Positions 45,291-53,780 of a DNA stretch of 64,000 bases are shown one piece after another. Source of the stretch: Fonticella tunisiensis. Lineage in GTDB: Bacteria; Bacillota; Clostridia; Clostridiales; Caloramatoraceae. Position numbers and translations under genes: made by a program. Every line of letters starts with the position of its first letter. The stretch's first letter is position 1. Location of the stretch: contig NZ_SOAZ01000003.1 of NCBI RefSeq assembly GCF_004364155.1, positions 1-64,000 of the forward strand. The letters are read 5' to 3'. The notes under the pieces were generated by a model, which had not been told where the DNA came from, made no database searches, and saw nothing but the letters and a program-made list of their open reading frames with translations.

Positions 45291-46694
45291 CTACATGGTT
45301 ACAGTAATATAATGCACCGTTTCACCACTGTCCTCGTTCTCGTTTTCTGCTTTACCATTCAATCTGTTTTCAAAGAACTTCTTTGCAACCTGAGGGAATA
45401 AAATATAGGACAATACATCCTCCATAGAGGTGGCTAAATCTCCGATTTCCTTACTGTGTTTTCCTATTTCAGGTTCTAACAGATCAGCCGGTCTCTGGGT
45501 TATTACCTTCTCATCACCGATAATCTTTTGCTTAATATCGTCGCTAATTGGCGCAGGTGGCATTCCGTAAAGTCCCTTAACGTATTCTTTAATTTCCTTT
45601 GGAACTATCCTGTATCTTTCACCTGTCAAAACATTGAATACCGCCTGTGTTCCAACCATCTGACTAAGTGGAGTAACAAGCGGCGGGAATCCTAAATCTT
45701 CTCTAACCCTTGGTATTTCACTGAGTACCTCTTCATATTTATCCAAGGCACCCTGTCCCTTTAATTGGGATAATAGGTTAGACAGCATTCCTCCCGGAAC
45801 CTGATATGTTAGGGTATTTGGCTCTACATCCATTACCTTTGGATTTAATATTCCGCTTTCTCTGTATTTTTCTTTTATTGGTTTAAAATAGTCTGATATT
45901 TCGTTGAGTAAGCTTATGTTTAACTCTGGAGCTCTCTCACCTTCACTTAATGTAACAACCATGGATTCTGTTGCAGGCTGTGAAGTTCCTTCAGCAAAGG
46001 GGGAGATAGCGGTGTCTATTATATCAACTCCAGCCTCTACTGCCTTTAGATATGTCATTGAAGCAATTCCACTGGTTGAATGTGTATGGAGTTCTATAGG
46101 TACGCTTACTGCTTCCTTTAGCCTCTTAACAAGTTTGTAGGCTGAGTAGGGCGTTAATATACCAGCCATATCCTTAATGCAAATAGAGTCCGCTCCTAAT
46201 TCCTCCATTTTCTTTGACAGCTTAACATAGTATTCTATGGTGTGAACCTTGCTTGTTGTATAACTTATAGCGCACTGGCAGTGAGCCCCGGATTCCTTTA
46301 TGGCTTTAATTGAAGTTTCGAGGTTTCTTGTATCGTTTAAAGCATCAAAAACCCTGATTATATCTATTCCATTTTCAACGGACTTCTTTATGAAGGTATC
46401 CACCACATCATCGGCATAGTGCTTGTATCCCAGGAGATTTTGTCCCCTTAAAAGCATTTGAAGTTTAGTATTCTTAACCTTCCTACGAATTTTCCTTAAC
46501 CTTTCCCAAGGGTCTTCATTAAGAAAGCGAAGGCATGCATCGAAGGTTGCTCCTCCCCAAACCTCAAGAGCATGATATCCAACCCTGTCCATCTTCTCCA
46601 GGATAGGAAGTATTTCTTCAGTTCTTAATCTAGTGGCAATAAGAGATTGATGCCCGTCTCTAAGCGATGTCTCTGTTATTTTAATTGGATTCAC
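45291..46694 (-). CDS. oadA: Oxaloacetate decarboxylase alpha subunit (carboxyltransferase)
   Basis: 467 residues from GTG at 46694 (MNPIKITETSLRDGHQSLIA) with a GGGAG site; the open frame reaches 46784 but would overlap citX and add an atypical leader. It transfers the carboxyl group of oxaloacetate to biotin. Motifs: TETSLRDGHQS with metal and catalytic Asp, DSICIKDMAGILTPY with the key Lys, IELHTHSTSGIA with metal His residues, and PGGMLSNLLSQLKGQ in the conserved C-terminal carboxyltransferase domain. It lacks the fused biotin domain. Pyruvate carboxylase subunit B is an alternative name, but the beta and citrate genes favour the decarboxylase. Confidence 0.9.
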   Translation of the reverse strand: MNPIKITETSLRDGHQSLIATRLRTEEILPILEKMDRVGYHALEVWGGATFDACLRFLNEDPWERLRKIRRKVKNTKLQMLLRGQNLLGYKHYADDVVDTFIKKSVENGIDIIRVFDALNDTRNLETSIKAIKESGAHCQCAISYTTSKVHTIEYYVKLSKKMEELGADSICIKDMAGILTPYSAYKLVKRLKEAVSVPIELHTHSTSGIASMTYLKAVEAGVDIIDTAISPFAEGTSQPATESMVVTLSEGERAPELNISLLNEISDYFKPIKEKYRESGILNPKVMDVEPNTLTYQVPGGMLSNLLSQLKGQGALDKYEEVLSEIPRVREDLGFPPLVTPLSQMVGTQAVFNVLTGERYRIVPKEIKEYVKGLYGMPPAPISDDIKQKIIGDEKVITQRPADLLEPEIGKHSKEIGDLATSMEDVLSYILFPQVAKKFFENRLNGKAENENEDSGETVHYITVTM

Positions 46695-46752
46695 TGTTTT
46701 ATCACTCCCTAAAAATATCACTAAATACGCTGGGTTTACTTTAATTAATCTA

Positions 46753-47298
46753 TTATCCTTTATCATAGGAATTAAAATACTCAAGTGCCATGTTTTCTAT
46801 CTTAGAAATCAAATCCCTTATATCATGCTTTCTTGACCTCCCGCACTCAAAGGCATTGCTATCACAAAGCAGGCATTTTCTTGGTCCTATTCCAAGCTCC
46901 TCCCTTGATATCTGTCTACCCTGGGGGGCAAATACATCGAAGTCGTACAGCCTTCCTAAAGGATGCATTTCCTCGATATTGGCTGCCATTCCCTTGATTA
47001 TATATGGTGATATATCAAAAACAGCCAAATACTCCGGTCCACTATTTTTATAGATAACCTTTTCAAACAGGCTCACAATTGAAGATTCACCTATTTTTTT
47101 AGTAAAGACCGCCAGCCCTTCATCAAATATTTTCCTAATAAAGGGGCTATACTTTACAGGACCAGGTATGTTGAGTTTATAGGACACAACTGTATTCCTG
47201 TAATTATCCAATAAATACTGTTGATACTCGGCCCTTGTTTCCCTTGCCTTTAAAATATCACTTAAAGACTGTTCTACTCCCATAAAGTATAGACTCAC
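46753..47298 (-). CDS. citX: Holo-ACP synthase CitX for citrate lyase
   Basis: 181 residues. CitX attaches the phosphoribosyl-dephospho-CoA prosthetic group to the citrate lyase acyl carrier protein CitD. Signature segments are ILKARETRAEYQQYLLDNY near the start, GRLYDFDVFAPQGRQISREE and PRKCLLCDSNAFECGRSRKH near residue 145. GTG at 47298 has a GAGGTG site; an ATG five codons later is an alternative. The protein is not fused to CitG, which has its own gene at 50390. Confidence 0.92.
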   Translation of the reverse strand: MSLYFMGVEQSLSDILKARETRAEYQQYLLDNYRNTVVSYKLNIPGPVKYSPFIRKIFDEGLAVFTKKIGESSIVSLFEKVIYKNSGPEYLAVFDISPYIIKGMAANIEEMHPLGRLYDFDVFAPQGRQISREELGIGPRKCLLCDSNAFECGRSRKHDIRDLISKIENMALEYFNSYDKG

Positions 47299-47312
47299 CT
47301 TAAAACACCTCT

Positions 47313-48845
47313 TTATTTTACTTTTCTCACAACGTCTATTATTGTTCCATCCCTGTACTCAACTATACCAACTACCTGATCCTCGTACTCTATTGGATCA
47401 GGCTTTCCAACAATACTTTCTGCCCTTTCCTTCAGCTGTTCTATTGTGTATACAGGAATACTGACATTCATAAATCTTTCTATTAAATCAGTCCTTCTTG
47501 GATTAACTGCAATTCCATGGTCTGTTACAAGCACGTCTATGGTTTCCCCTGGAGTAATAACAGTGTTTACTGAATCTACTACAGTGGGTATTCTTCCACG
47601 AATCAACGGTGCAACAATTACAGTTAACTTTGCTCCTGCTGCTGTATCGCAGTGTCCACCAGAGGCTCCCCTCATTACTCCATCTGAACCTGTCATTACA
47701 TTTATGTTAAAGTCCGTATCTATTTCAAGTGCAGATAGTATTACAACGTCAAGATTATTTGCAATGCAGCCCCTGTTGTGAGGGTTTGCATAGAAAGATG
47801 CATCTATTTCATGGTGTCTTTCATTCCTGCTTATTGAGTCTGCGGCCACAAGATCAAAGCTTTGAACGTCAAAAAGGTTTTTTATTAATCCTTCCTCAAG
47901 CATTTCAACCATTGGCTTTGTTATTCCACCCAGTGCAAAGCTTGCTGTAATACCCTGCTTAATCATTTCATTTCTTAAGAATCTACTTACAGCCAGGGCA
48001 GAACCACCTGATCCTGTCTGGAAGGAAAAGCCATCCTTAAAGTAACCTGACTCAATTATTACTCGGCTTGCATATTCTGCTATAAGTAATTCCTTTGGAT
48101 TTTTTGTAAACCTTGTAGCACCTGATGCTATTCCTGAAGGGTTTCCTATTTCGTCAACCCTTACAACATAGTCTACCTTTGTCTGTGGAATGCTTGCAGG
48201 AACATTTGGAAAGTCTACCAGTGTGTCAGTAATAATTACTACCTTGTCTGCATAATCAGCATCAACCCTTGCATATCCCAAGGAGCCACAAATCGCCTTT
48301 CCCCTTGCTCCACTTGCGTTTCCATATTCATCTGAGGAGGATGCTCCTAAAAACGCCAGGTCTATCTTGATATCCCCAGCCTCTATTGCCCTTGCTCTTC
48401 CACCATGGGATCTTATTATTACCGGTTCATTCATGAGTCCCCTTGATATTTCCTCTGCCAGTGCTCCTCTAAGACCGCTTGTTGTAATTTTAGTAATTAC
48501 ACCATTTTTAATGTGTTTTACAAGTGGTGAGTGTACGCTTCCAAGGGAGCTTGATGCCAGGGTAAGGTTTTTAATACCCAGTTTTGCAATGGCATCAACT
48601 ACCATATTAAGTATGTAGTCGCCTTCTCTAAAGTGATGATGGAAGGATATTGTCATTCCATCCCTGAGTCCACATTTAACAATTGCTTCTTCAATGCTGG
48701 ATACGAGTTTGCTTTCACCAGGCTTTGCAGGTTTAACTTTTGGTGCAGCCTTTTTCACCTCACCATTTTTTGCAAAGGGACCCTGATAAAGTTCCAAACC
48801 ATTTATAACGGATTCTGGAATTTCCCTTCCGATACTATTTTTCAT
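47313..48845 (-). CDS. citF: Citrate lyase alpha subunit (citrate CoA/ACP transferase)
   Basis: 510 residues from ATG at 48845, nine bases after GGAGG and overlapping citE by 11 bp. It exchanges acetyl for citryl on the carrier CitD. Visible are GREIPESVINGLELYQGPFA at the start, GLRDGMTISFHHHFREGDY, GGRARAIEAGDIKIDLAFLG, SGGSALAVSRFLRNE, TGSDGVMRGASGGHCDTAAG and DHGIAVNPRRTDL near residue 460. It belongs to the CoA transferase family I-like group. Length is normal. Confidence 0.95.
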   Translation of the reverse strand: MKNSIGREIPESVINGLELYQGPFAKNGEVKKAAPKVKPAKPGESKLVSSIEEAIVKCGLRDGMTISFHHHFREGDYILNMVVDAIAKLGIKNLTLASSSLGSVHSPLVKHIKNGVITKITTSGLRGALAEEISRGLMNEPVIIRSHGGRARAIEAGDIKIDLAFLGASSSDEYGNASGARGKAICGSLGYARVDADYADKVVIITDTLVDFPNVPASIPQTKVDYVVRVDEIGNPSGIASGATRFTKNPKELLIAEYASRVIIESGYFKDGFSFQTGSGGSALAVSRFLRNEMIKQGITASFALGGITKPMVEMLEEGLIKNLFDVQSFDLVAADSISRNERHHEIDASFYANPHNRGCIANNLDVVILSALEIDTDFNINVMTGSDGVMRGASGGHCDTAAGAKLTVIVAPLIRGRIPTVVDSVNTVITPGETIDVLVTDHGIAVNPRRTDLIERFMNVSIPVYTIEQLKERAESIVGKPDPIEYEDQVVGIVEYRDGTIIDVVRKVK

Positions 48846-49734
48846 TTTCCATTCCCTCCTTATACACACCTGAAGCAACTGCTAGTTGAAGTATTCTTTC
48901 TGCCCTCTCTACAATCGGCTTGTCTATCATTTTTCCATTCAGGGATATAACACCTAGTCCTTTTTCTTCAGCTTCCCTTGCTGCCCTAACTACTTTTATT
49001 GCCTTTTGGATTTCATCCTGTGTAGGGGTGTAGATCTCATGTACTAATGGAATCTGTCTTGGATTTATTACGGATTTACCGTCAAATCCTAATTGCTTAA
49101 TAAGTTCTACTTCTTTTCTAAAGCCTTCCTCATTATCTACGTCTGTATATACAGTATCTATAGCGTATATACCTGCGGCCCTTGCAGCCATAACAATCTG
49201 GCTTCTTGCCCCTAAAAGCTCAAGTCCATCGGGATATCTTTTAGTTTTCATATTTGTTACATAGTCCTCTGCACCGAGGGCTATACCTATTAATCTTTTA
49301 CTTGCTGTAGCAATTGAATAGGCATTTAAAACTCCAAGAGGACTTTCAATTGCTGCCATCATTTTTGTTGATCCTATTTCTCTTCCAATCTTTCTTTCGA
49401 CTTCTTCTATGACTTCATCTACAGCTATAACATCTTCTCTGGCTTCTGTTTTTGGAAGCCTTATAACATCTACTCCTGCCCTTACAACAGCCTCAATGTC
49501 ATCCCTCCCATAGGGAGTATCAAGTCCATTTATTCTTACAACTATTTCCTTATCACCGTAGTCTAATGTCTTTATTGCATTATATACAAGAAATCTTGCT
49601 GAATCCTTTTCTGTTAATGCAACAGCATCCTCCAGGTCAAACATTATGGAATCGGATCCATATATATATGCATCCTTAACCATACCAGGGTTGCTTCCTG
49701 GAACAAACATCATAGTTCTTCTTAAGCGTTCCAT
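48835..49734 (-). CDS. citE: Citrate lyase beta subunit (citryl-ACP lyase)
   Basis: 299 residues. It cleaves citryl-ACP to acetyl-ACP and oxaloacetate using Mg2+. Family motifs: RRTMMFVPGSNPGMVKDA, DSIMFDLEDAVALTEKDSAR with metal Glu and Asp, VVRINGLDTPYGRDD with the catalytic Arg, AAIESPLGVLNAYSIA, GIALGAEDYVTNM and FDGKSVINPRQIPLVHEIY. It overlaps citD by 13 bp and citF by 11 bp, so translation is tightly coupled. Confidence 0.96.
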   Translation of the reverse strand: MERLRRTMMFVPGSNPGMVKDAYIYGSDSIMFDLEDAVALTEKDSARFLVYNAIKTLDYGDKEIVVRINGLDTPYGRDDIEAVVRAGVDVIRLPKTEAREDVIAVDEVIEEVERKIGREIGSTKMMAAIESPLGVLNAYSIATASKRLIGIALGAEDYVTNMKTKRYPDGLELLGARSQIVMAARAAGIYAIDTVYTDVDNEEGFRKEVELIKQLGFDGKSVINPRQIPLVHEIYTPTQDEIQKAIKVVRAAREAEEKGLGVISLNGKMIDKPIVERAERILQLAVASGVYKEGMENEK

Positions 49735-50033
49735 TTATCAATTACCTCCCAATCATACTTTCCCTTAATACCTGATGCCCTATAGGCTGCACACAGAACC
49801 CTCGCTCTTATAGTGCAGTCAAGGGCTCCCCTGTCAGTTGCAATTACTCTTGCGTTTTCTACTCCTAATGCTTCTAAAGTTTCTCTTATAACTCTTCTTA
49901 TCTGTCTTCCAAATTGCTTTTCCACACTGCTTTTAAGTTCAATCTCTATGCACGCCTCTTCCCTGGGTTCAATTATGACTTGAATATCGCTTGACTCTAA
50001 GGTTCCAGCTACTGCACGTTTTATAAGTTTCAT
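49722..50033 (-). CDS. citD: Citrate lyase acyl carrier protein (gamma subunit)
   Basis: 103 residues from ATG at 50033, eight bases after GGAGG; an ATG five codons earlier overlaps that site. CitD carries the CoA-derived prosthetic group on a Ser near the N-terminus, here within VAGTLESSDIQVIIEP. Later segments IRRVIRETLEALGVENARVI and DRGALDCTIRARVLCAAYRA are typical. It is first in the cit operon, followed by citE, citF and citX. Confidence 0.93.
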   Translation of the reverse strand: MKLIKRAVAGTLESSDIQVIIEPREEACIEIELKSSVEKQFGRQIRRVIRETLEALGVENARVIATDRGALDCTIRARVLCAAYRASGIKGKYDWEVIDKWNA

Positions 50034-50360
50034 TGTATACACCTCCATTAATTTATTCTCCTAAATTTATTAAAAATTGGGATAAAAGCTATTTATTCCT
50101 TGGACCTGGGTTAATGATATGCTATGTAGGGAGCTGACCCTTTAAATATCTTTATTTAAATCTATATTCTCAAAACCTTTATTTTATTTGTAAATCCAAT
50201 ATGGATTGTATTATTTCCAATCATGTAAAGTTTAGCGCCGTCCTTTTTCAACTTAATTATAAGTCACTCAATGGTACGCCCCAAGTTTTTTCAGTGTTTT
50301 TTTGTGTATTTTTGGTGTTTTTTTGGAATAACCACCTGAGACTCTAAATCCATAAACTAA
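50034..50360. other. Promoter region of the cit operon
   Basis: About 330 bp between citD and the citG terminator, presumably holding the cit promoter. A T-rich stretch on the plus strand near 50287-50325 repeats GTGTTTTTTTG-like units, giving a run of poly-A tracts in the minus-strand direction. No clear operator palindrome or -35/-10 pair could be fixed. Confidence 0.35.
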
Positions 50361-50391
50361 AAAAGGAACAGCCCAATTATGGTTGTTCCTT
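50361..50391 (-). terminator. Terminator overlapping the citG stop
   Basis: AAGGAACA (50363-50370) and TGTTCCTT (50384-50391) pair, with GCC/GGT extending the stem. The minus strand continues TTTTTTAG. It overlaps the TAA of citG and separates the citG unit from the citDEFX-oad operon. Confidence 0.85.
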
Positions 50392-51268
50392 AATTTATGA
50401 TTCCTTCCATCATTCCAAGAAAAATGCTAACCGCCAGAAGATCAGCTGATCCACCAGGACTTATATTTCTTCGAATAAACTCCAAATTTATACTCTCCAG
50501 TTTTTCCTTTGCCTTAGGCTGATACATTCCTCCCGTTTCGATAAATTCCTTTGATATGGCCTTGACGTATTCAAGACTTTCTATTCCACCCCTTATAATC
50601 ACATTCGTATCTTCGCTCTCCGCCATAAGGTTTAATAGGATTTCCAAAAACAGATCATTTATGGAAAGCCGCCTGCTTTTTCCCCAATCCCTCATTATCC
50701 TAACTGCCCTTTTCTGTACTGTATCAAAACCGCTTTCAACCTCTCCCCGTATACCCCTAAAGCCGTACTCTATAAATAATCTTTCTCCATGGGTTAAAAC
50801 TTTCTTACTCCAAACTGCTTTGAAGTCTTTTTTAGTTAAGTCCTTTGCAACCTTTTTTACCTCCTCACAGATCTCCTCGATGATAAAGTTTGTGGTTTCA
50901 TATTTTCTATACAGCTTTCCAACCACTGCACAGAGAATACCAAGTGAAAAGATAATACCCCTATGAGTATTCACTCCATTTGTAGCCTCAAACATATCCC
51001 TTTCACATTGGATACCTGGAATTCTTATTCTATCAAGAAGCTTTGTGCTATCATCATCTTCAAAGGACAATCCCTCTATGACAAACTCATACAACCACCT
51101 ATATAAGGCAGTACTGCTTGCCATAAAAGTAAAAAAATCCATGTCCCTATGGGCACCTGAGTTATGGCGATCAACCAGACCGGGCTTTGGTGTAGTGCTT
51201 ACCTCATACAATATAGCCCTCTGTGCTAAAGAGGCAGCATAATGTGCAAACTCTTCCTTGCCTTTCAA
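50390..51268 (-). CDS. citG: Triphosphoribosyl-dephospho-CoA synthase
   Basis: 292 residues. CitG makes the precursor of the citrate lyase prosthetic group from ATP and dephospho-CoA. Motifs: AILYEVSTTPKPGLVDRHNS, GAHRDMDFFTFMASS, NTHRGIIFSLGILCA near residue 100 and NISPGGSADLLAVSIFL at the C-terminus. The start is TTG at 51268, six bases after GGAGG. It lies 10 bp after the FCD-type regulator gene and is transcribed with it. Confidence 0.93.
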   Translation of the reverse strand: MKGKEEFAHYAASLAQRAILYEVSTTPKPGLVDRHNSGAHRDMDFFTFMASSTALYRWLYEFVIEGLSFEDDDSTKLLDRIRIPGIQCERDMFEATNGVNTHRGIIFSLGILCAVVGKLYRKYETTNFIIEEICEEVKKVAKDLTKKDFKAVWSKKVLTHGERLFIEYGFRGIRGEVESGFDTVQKRAVRIMRDWGKSRRLSINDLFLEILLNLMAESEDTNVIIRGGIESLEYVKAISKEFIETGGMYQPKAKEKLESINLEFIRRNISPGGSADLLAVSIFLGMMEGIIN

Positions 51269-51278
51269 GTTTTCCCTC

Positions 51279-51962
51279 CTAATCCCTGATTTCTGCCATT
51301 ACAATCTCAAGGGAGTAATCTAGATGCTTTTTAATAATTTTATCAATATCTTCCTTATTTTTTTCAACTATAGCCTTTAAAATATCCCTGTGCTCCTTTA
51401 TCGCCTTTTCCCTTCTCTCCTTATCAGAGATAGAAATGTTTCTAAACCTTTGCAGATACTCATTGAGCCTGCTAATCATCCCCGTAAGCCTTTTCATTCT
51501 GCTGGCCTTATATATCATTAAATTGAATTCACCAAATAATCTTATAACCTCTTCAACATTGTCCTTTCTATTTTCTTCCTCAGTTAAATCAAGCAATTCT
51601 TCAATTTTCTTTATTTCCTCTTGGGTTATATTCTCCATTGCATCAACTGCAGCTAAAACTTCCAAATTATGCCTGATTTTGTAAATCTCAATTACATCTT
51701 CAATAGTAATCTTCTTAACTATAACTCCTATTCTCGGTTGATACTCTACTAATTCCTCCATTTCAAGCCTTCTTAAGGCCTCTCTAACAGGTGTTCTGCT
51801 TATGTTTAATCTTTCCGCATACTCCTTTTCAACAATTCTCTCTCCAACAGGAATCACTCCACTAATTATGGTTTTTCTTAAACCCTCATATACTATTTCT
51901 CTTATAGGCTTGTTCTGATTAAAGTTTGTATTTTTGACAAACTCATCAATATAGTTTATCAT
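51279..51962 (-). CDS. GntR-family regulator, FadR/FCD type
   Basis: 227 residues. The winged helix occupies about residues 18-85 (REIVYEGLRKTIISGVIPVG; LNISRTPVREALRRLEMEEL). The all-helical FCD ligand domain follows, with metal/ligand-binding positions in YKIRHNLEVLAAVDAM, the LFGEFNLMIYKAS region and KEHRDILKAIVEKN. FCD domains bind carboxylates such as citrate. The gene leads into citG and neighbours the whole citrate block, so a citrate-responsive regulator is the likely role. Confidence 0.9.
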   Translation of the reverse strand: MINYIDEFVKNTNFNQNKPIREIVYEGLRKTIISGVIPVGERIVEKEYAERLNISRTPVREALRRLEMEELVEYQPRIGVIVKKITIEDVIEIYKIRHNLEVLAAVDAMENITQEEIKKIEELLDLTEEENRKDNVEEVIRLFGEFNLMIYKASRMKRLTGMISRLNEYLQRFRNISISDKERREKAIKEHRDILKAIVEKNKEDIDKIIKKHLDYSLEIVMAEIRD

Positions 51963-52161
51963 GAAAAACTTCCTTTCTATGTAAATGGTTAATATTTGAT
52001 ACTATATAAATTTTAACCAAAAACATAAAAGATTTCGAGTACTTTATTGTATTAGTAGCTTTCAAATATAATAAATAGTATTTAATAAAAAACAGAAGTT
52101 GATAATTATATTTTCAACTTCTATTTTTATCTTATAACCACTTAACTTCACATGTCAGCAT

Positions 52162-52193
52162 AATAAAAAAGTTCCCTGGGGAACTTTTTTATT
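52162..52193 (-). terminator. Terminator of the citrate transporter gene
   Basis: AATAAAAAAGTTCCC (52162-52176) pairs perfectly with GGGAACTTTTTTATT (52179-52193) around a 2-base loop. It lies about 35 bp after the CitMHS stop. A second, weaker hairpin (GAAGTTGA/TCAACTTC, 52095-52121) follows. Confidence 0.88.
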
Positions 52194-52228
52194 ATACTTT
52201 GGAAAAGCATGAAGGATTTAGGAAATTA

Positions 52229-53527
52229 CTATAGAGGCATAGCACCTGTAAGTGCTGCAGCTAAAACAAAGATTATGAAAGTGCCGATTGACCATTTAGC
52301 GGCATACCTTTGCCATTCTCCCATATCTACTTCTGTTATTTGTAGAAGCAGATATATGAATGCAACTAATGGGCTTAAAAGGTGGAACGCTTGTCCCATT
52401 GTAGATGCAATGCCAATCTGTAGAGGGGTAAATCCATATGCTGCACCCGTTTGTGCAAGTATAGGAAGTACACCGAAGTAGAATGCATCGTTTGATAGGA
52501 GGAAGGTACCTGGGATACTAATAATAGCTGTAACTAAAGCCCAGTGTGATCCGAAGGATTTTGGTACCAGGGAAGCTAGATTTAGAGCGATAGCCTCTGC
52601 CATTTTGCTTTCTGTTAGTATTCCCATGAACACTCCTGCTGCAAGTACCATAGCTATGACTTGTATAGCATTTCCAGCATGATTTTCTATAAGTTGTCTT
52701 TGTGTCTTAAGTGAAGGATAGTTGATGATAAGAGCTAACGCCACAGCTATTTCAAAAATTACAGCAGATGGAAGTTTTCCGCTGATTAATGCATACATGA
52801 CAAGTATTGTTAAAATAAAATTTACCCATATAAGCTTTGGTCTCTTAAGAGCTAATTCTTCTGAATCTGCTGTAGCAGACATTTCTTCCAATGTTTTATC
52901 ATCAAAAGCCACAATACCTAATCTCTTACGTTCCTTCAACCCGATAATGTATGCCACAATTATAACCCAAATTACAGCAATTACCATCCCTGGAACTAAA
53001 GGACGCAGAATATCTGATCCTTCAATTTTTAAAGCCGACATTATACGGGCAGTTGGACCTCCCCAGGGCAAGAGGTTCATAATTGAGTTTTGTAATATTA
53101 TTATTGTTGCTAAATAAAGCGGTTTAATTTTAAGTCTTTTATATACAGGTAATAAGGCAGAAGTAACAATCATGGTAGTTGTTGTTCCATCTCCATCTAC
53201 GGATACCACAGCTGCTAAAATTGCTGTTCCAACAAGTACCTTTAATGGATCGCCCTTAACACACTTAATAATCACATTGACAAGCGGATCAAACAATCCA
53301 ACATTTATCATTATTCCGAAGAAAATTATTGCAAAAAGCAACATTACAGAAGTTGTTGATACACCCTTAATACCTTCAAGGGCAAATTTTCCAACATTCG
53401 GACCAAACCCACCTATAATTGCAAAAATAATAGGCACTACTATAAGAGAAGTAAACGCAGTCATACGCTTAGTCATGATCAAAATCATGAAAGTAATGAC
53501 AATACCATAACCCAATAAAGCTAACAT
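52229..53527 (-). CDS. CitMHS-family citrate transporter
   Basis: 432 residues from ATG at 53527, about twelve hydrophobic helices. CitMHS carriers import metal-complexed citrate with protons. The conserved TTSVMLLFAIIFFGIMINVG, VDGDGTTTTMIVTSALLPVY and QNSIMNLLPWGGPTARIMSA segments are characteristic. The GGGGGG sequence 12 or more bases upstream is a distant ribosome-binding site, so the exact start is uncertain; a TTG at 53548 is the longest option. It is a separate unit upstream of the citG-cit-oad genes. Confidence 0.9.
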   Translation of the reverse strand: MLALLGYGIVITFMILIMTKRMTAFTSLIVVPIIFAIIGGFGPNVGKFALEGIKGVSTTSVMLLFAIIFFGIMINVGLFDPLVNVIIKCVKGDPLKVLVGTAILAAVVSVDGDGTTTTMIVTSALLPVYKRLKIKPLYLATIIILQNSIMNLLPWGGPTARIMSALKIEGSDILRPLVPGMVIAVIWVIIVAYIIGLKERKRLGIVAFDDKTLEEMSATADSEELALKRPKLIWVNFILTILVMYALISGKLPSAVIFEIAVALALIINYPSLKTQRQLIENHAGNAIQVIAMVLAAGVFMGILTESKMAEAIALNLASLVPKSFGSHWALVTAIISIPGTFLLSNDAFYFGVLPILAQTGAAYGFTPLQIGIASTMGQAFHLLSPLVAFIYLLLQITEVDMGEWQRYAAKWSIGTFIIFVLAAALTGAMPL

Positions 53528-53677
53528 AATATAAATTACACCCCCCAATAATTTTTAATAATATAAATATTTAAAATATTCGGCCAGCCTACTATCATTC
53601 ATTATATAGGGGTGCAAAACACAGTTCAATAAAATCCATACACTTTTCCTATTAAAAATTTAAAATTTTCTGAAAAC

Positions 53678-53716
53678 CTTAAAATAATATTAAAAAAATC
53701 TTAAAATAATATTAAA
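53678..53716 (-). promoter_or_regulatory. Direct repeat upstream of the citrate transporter
   Basis: CTTAAAATAATATTAAA occurs at 53678-53694 and again at 53700-53716, a 22-bp period equal to about two helical turns. It lies 150-190 bp upstream of the CitMHS start and downstream of the histidine-kinase gene. Tandem sites with this spacing are typical of response-regulator dimers. The sequence is simple A+T, so chance is possible. Confidence 0.4.
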
Positions 53717-53780
53717 GGGATGATTGGAGTTAGAAGGGCTTAGTATTTTTTACACCAATTTTTGTCAATAAACTTAATAT

